Below are positions 5,156 through 7,095 of a DNA stretch of 7,095 nucleotides, piece by piece (position 1 is the stretch's first letter; the number at the start of each line of letters is the position of its first letter). Location: the NCBI GenBank assembly GCA_002705605.1, contig PAJD01000040.1, positions 40,883 through 47,977 of the forward strand. The letters run 5' to 3'. The translations under genes were made by a program, and so were the position numbers. Origin of the DNA: Fidelibacterota bacterium (GTDB taxonomy: Bacteria > Fidelibacterota > Marinisomatia > SCGC-AAA003-L08 > D37C17). The notes under the pieces were generated by a model, which saw only the letters and a list, made by a program, of their open reading frames with translations, made no database searches and was not told the origin of the DNA.

Positions 5156-6081
5156 TATTTATATCCTTTCAAATTTACCTTTAATATGTCTTTTTTAATT
5201 TGTTTAACTAAATCTTCTTTAGTATTAAACTTATGTTCTTTTCTTATAAAATCTATAAATTCTATTGTAATATTCTTACCATACAATTGAAGATTCTGAT
5301 TAATTACATGGACTTCTATTGTAATCTCCACGCAGTTTTTTTTTATTGTTGGACAATAACCTATATTGCAAATACTTTTATATTTTTTATTGTCTACTTC
5401 TAAAGTTACGGAATATACACCATTAGGTGGTATCAATTGTTCAAATGAATTAATTTTAATATTTGCCGTTGGATAGCCAATATTTTTACCAATATTTTGT
5501 CCATTAACAACTTTCCCCTTAAGACTATAATTTCTTCCTAAAAGCTTATTTGCTAAACAAATATTATATTTATTTATATTATTCTTAATATTCGTTGTTG
5601 TAACCTTACAATCATTAGAATCATACTCCTGACATTCTAAAACTTCTATATCTGTTTCTTTAAGATGTTCTTTCAAAAGCTTATAAGTTCCATCTCTATT
5701 TTTACCAAATTTATTATCATAGCCAATTAAAATTATAGAAGGATGATATTTATTAATGATGAGTTCAATAAACTCTTTATAACTTAGTGACTTTATAGTA
5801 TTGTTAAATTCAACCTCACAAAGAAAATCAATATTAAGCTTATCTGATAAGATTATTTTATCCTCTAGAGTTGTTATAACTTTAAAATCAGTTTGATTAA
5901 CAACAGTTTTTGTATGAGGATTGAAAGTTATAAGTACAGAATCAAGGTTATTATCTTTTGCTAAATGTGTTAACTTTTCAAGTATGTAAATATGACCTTT
6001 ATGTACACCGTCATAATTACCAATTGTTATGATAGTTCTTTTATTAGATTTATATGAATCTCTCAGTTTATGTACAAGCAT
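5155..6081 (-). CDS. ribF: Bifunctional riboflavin kinase / FAD synthetase
   Basis: RibF phosphorylates riboflavin to FMN and adenylylates FMN to FAD. With the start chosen here it has 308 aa, usual for the family. The nucleotidyltransferase domain opens with TIITIGNYDGVHKGH (16-30), including the HxGH-type GVHKGH, and continues to LIGYDNKFGKNRDGT (118-132). The motif normally ISSTxIR is diverged here to VTTTNIK (160-166). The C-terminal flavokinase domain shows LKGKVVNGQNIGKNIGYPTA (187-206), NGVYSV (220-225) and FIRKEHKFNTKEDLVKQIKK (278-297). I prefer ATG 6081-6079: it has GAGGA 8 nt upstream and yields MLVHKLRDSYKS, a normal family start. An ATG five codons earlier (6096) has no Shine-Dalgarno sequence. 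The gene overlaps the end of truB by 14 nt and shares one base with the rpsO start. Confidence 0.95.
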   Translation of the reverse strand: MLVHKLRDSYKSNKRTIITIGNYDGVHKGHIYILEKLTHLAKDNNLDSVLITFNPHTKTVVNQTDFKVITTLEDKIILSDKLNIDFLCEVEFNNTIKSLSYKEFIELIINKYHPSIILIGYDNKFGKNRDGTYKLLKEHLKETDIEVLECQEYDSNDCKVTTTNIKNNINKYNICLANKLLGRNYSLKGKVVNGQNIGKNIGYPTANIKINSFEQLIPPNGVYSVTLEVDNKKYKSICNIGYCPTIKKNCVEITIEVHVINQNLQLYGKNITIEFIDFIRKEHKFNTKEDLVKQIKKDILKVNLKGYK

Positions 6082-6721
6082 TTTCCAAATCCTCATATTT
6101 TAAACAGTTTGAGTAATCATAAGTACCTATTTTCAACCTAGTTAATTCAGTTAAGTGTCCATATGTATTTAAATTTAATGCTAAATCACGAGCTATAGAT
6201 CTAATATAAACTCCCTTACCACATTCGACATTAATTTTAATATATTTATCTGAATAATCAACTATATCTATTGAATAGATATCAACTTTACTAGGTTTTT
6301 TTCTAATAAAAACATTATTTCTTGCATATTCATACATTTTTAAGCCATGAAATTTTTTTGCACAAAAATATGGTGGAATTTGATCTACGTTCGTTCCAAC
6401 TATTTTATCTATTGATTTTTTTATATTATTTTTTGATATATTTATCTTTTTATATCTACTTCTAATAATTAATCCTGTATTATCGAGCGTATCCGTCTCT
6501 TCATGTAATTTTATTTTTGCCTGATAGACTTTTTTCATTAACATATAATTAGTTATATTTTTTGTATTATCTCCTGTACAAACAAGTAAAACGCCACTTG
6601 CAAAAGGATCCAGAGTACCACAGTGACCTAACTTGGATTTATTATTAAATGATTTAATTTTTCTAATAACATCATAAGAAGTTATATGCAAAGGTTTCCA
6701 TATTGGCAAAAGATCGTTCAT
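6068..6721 (-). CDS. truB: tRNA pseudouridine(55) synthase TruB, short form
   Basis: TruB converts U55 in the T-loop of tRNAs to pseudouridine. The catalytic motif GHCGTLDPFASGVL (32-45) contains the nucleophile D38. Other conserved points are WKP (8-10) followed by TSYDVI (14-19), VYQAKI with Y66, the PPYFCAKKFHGLKMYEYAR segment (116-134), and VYIRSIARDL (171-180) with R174. Some motif positions are unusual: the common 'YSAlK' is YFCAKK here, and the usual 'CSkGTYIR' is CGKGVYIR. At 217 aa the protein ends soon after the catalytic core and lacks the C-terminal PUA-like domain of E. coli TruB (314 aa); short forms are known in several phyla. The ATG directly abuts the rbfA stop (TAAATG) with no Shine-Dalgarno sequence, which suggests re-initiation by ribosomes finishing rbfA. 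Confidence 0.95.
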   Translation of the reverse strand: MNDLLPIWKPLHITSYDVIRKIKSFNNKSKLGHCGTLDPFASGVLLVCTGDNTKNITNYMLMKKVYQAKIKLHEETDTLDNTGLIIRSRYKKINISKNNIKKSIDKIVGTNVDQIPPYFCAKKFHGLKMYEYARNNVFIRKKPSKVDIYSIDIVDYSDKYIKINVECGKGVYIRSIARDLALNLNTYGHLTELTRLKIGTYDYSNCLKYEDLENACT

Positions 6722-7095
6722 TTATTTTTTTAACAAAGTATTTATTTCATCATATGATTTCATACTATTATCTAAGAGAAATTTTATATCAGGAACATAC
6801 TTAGCTTTTAAAGCTAGACCCATTTTATATTTAATATCTTTCTTTCTTGAAATTATCAAATTTAATATATCTAATGGATCTTTATTTTTTGAATTAAATA
6901 TACTAATATAAATATCAGCTATCTTAATATCATTTGAAAGTTTAACATCTGTAATACTTATAATAGAATCAGCTATAATAATTTCTTTTAAAAAGACACT
7001 ACTTAGGATTTTTTTAATTTGATTTGATAAACGCGTTGAGCGTTTATATGGCTTAATAGAATTAATACTTATTTTAACTTCCTTTTTACTTCTCT
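6722..7095 (-). CDS. rbfA: Ribosome-binding factor A, 5' end outside window
   Basis: The frame is open from the right edge to TAA at 6724-6722, giving 124 codons including the stop. RbfA binds the immature 30S subunit near the 5' end of 16S rRNA and assists late maturation, notably in the cold. Recognisable features are an N-terminal helix KPYKRSTRLSNQIKKIL, a KH-like core with DVKLSNDIKIADIYISIF, and the C-terminal KYVPDIKFLLDNSMKSYDEI, matching the family 'RytPeLrFvlDdS' signature. There is no start codon in the visible in-frame sequence before the first helix (RSKKEVKISIN), so the true start lies beyond the window. This implies a slightly longer N-terminus than in many homologues. It is the first visible gene of the operon; infB and nusA would be expected upstream. 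Confidence 0.92.
   Translation of the reverse strand, partial: RSKKEVKISINSIKPYKRSTRLSNQIKKILSSVFLKEIIIADSIISITDVKLSNDIKIADIYISIFNSKNKDPLDILNLIISRKKDIKYKMGLALKAKYVPDIKFLLDNSMKSYDEINTLLKK

Overview
The window is about 25% GC by eye and reads almost entirely on the minus strand. Its right three quarters (about 1725-7095) is a tightly packed housekeeping operon, transcribed right to left: rbfA (5' end cut off by the window edge), truB, ribF, rpsO, pnp and ald. It looks like the tail of the widespread nusA-infB-rbfA-truB-ribF-rpsO-pnp ribosome-maturation and RNA-decay cluster, with an alanine dehydrogenase gene added at the end. Junctions are extreme: rbfA stop and truB start abut, truB/ribF overlap by 14 nt, ribF/rpsO share one base (TAGTG), and rpsO/pnp and pnp/ald are each 1 nt apart. 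The products support 30S maturation (RbfA, uS15), tRNA pseudouridylation (TruB), FMN/FAD synthesis (RibF), RNA decay (PNPase) and alanine/pyruvate interconversion (Ald).

Next comes a 92-nt spacer with two AT-rich dyads. It is followed by a short MerR-type regulator whose stop codon lies 1 nt before a tRNA-Pro(GGG) gene, so the two are almost certainly one transcript. A hairpin at 1159-1178 could terminate it. Beyond it, 1079-1139 is an island of about 53% GC, roughly twice the background, built of nested inverted repeats; I cannot assign it to a known RNA family.

The left end is accessory in character: a 62-aa basic protein with a duplicated KDRRKxNRR motif, a 143-aa protein with MORN-like strands, and the N-terminus of a secreted protein resembling the propeptide of C10 (streptopain-type) cysteine peptidases, cut off by the left edge.

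The organism is an AT-rich, streamlined bacterium. The style of the MerR protein, the C10-type propeptide, the short TruB and the Ald sequence suggest a member of the FCB group, possibly a marine Marinimicrobia/SAR406-type lineage. This is inference from remembered protein style, not a database result. I see no clear novel defence, CRISPR or mobile system. The GC-rich island beside the tRNA and the small-ORF cluster next to it are the best candidates for something undescribed.
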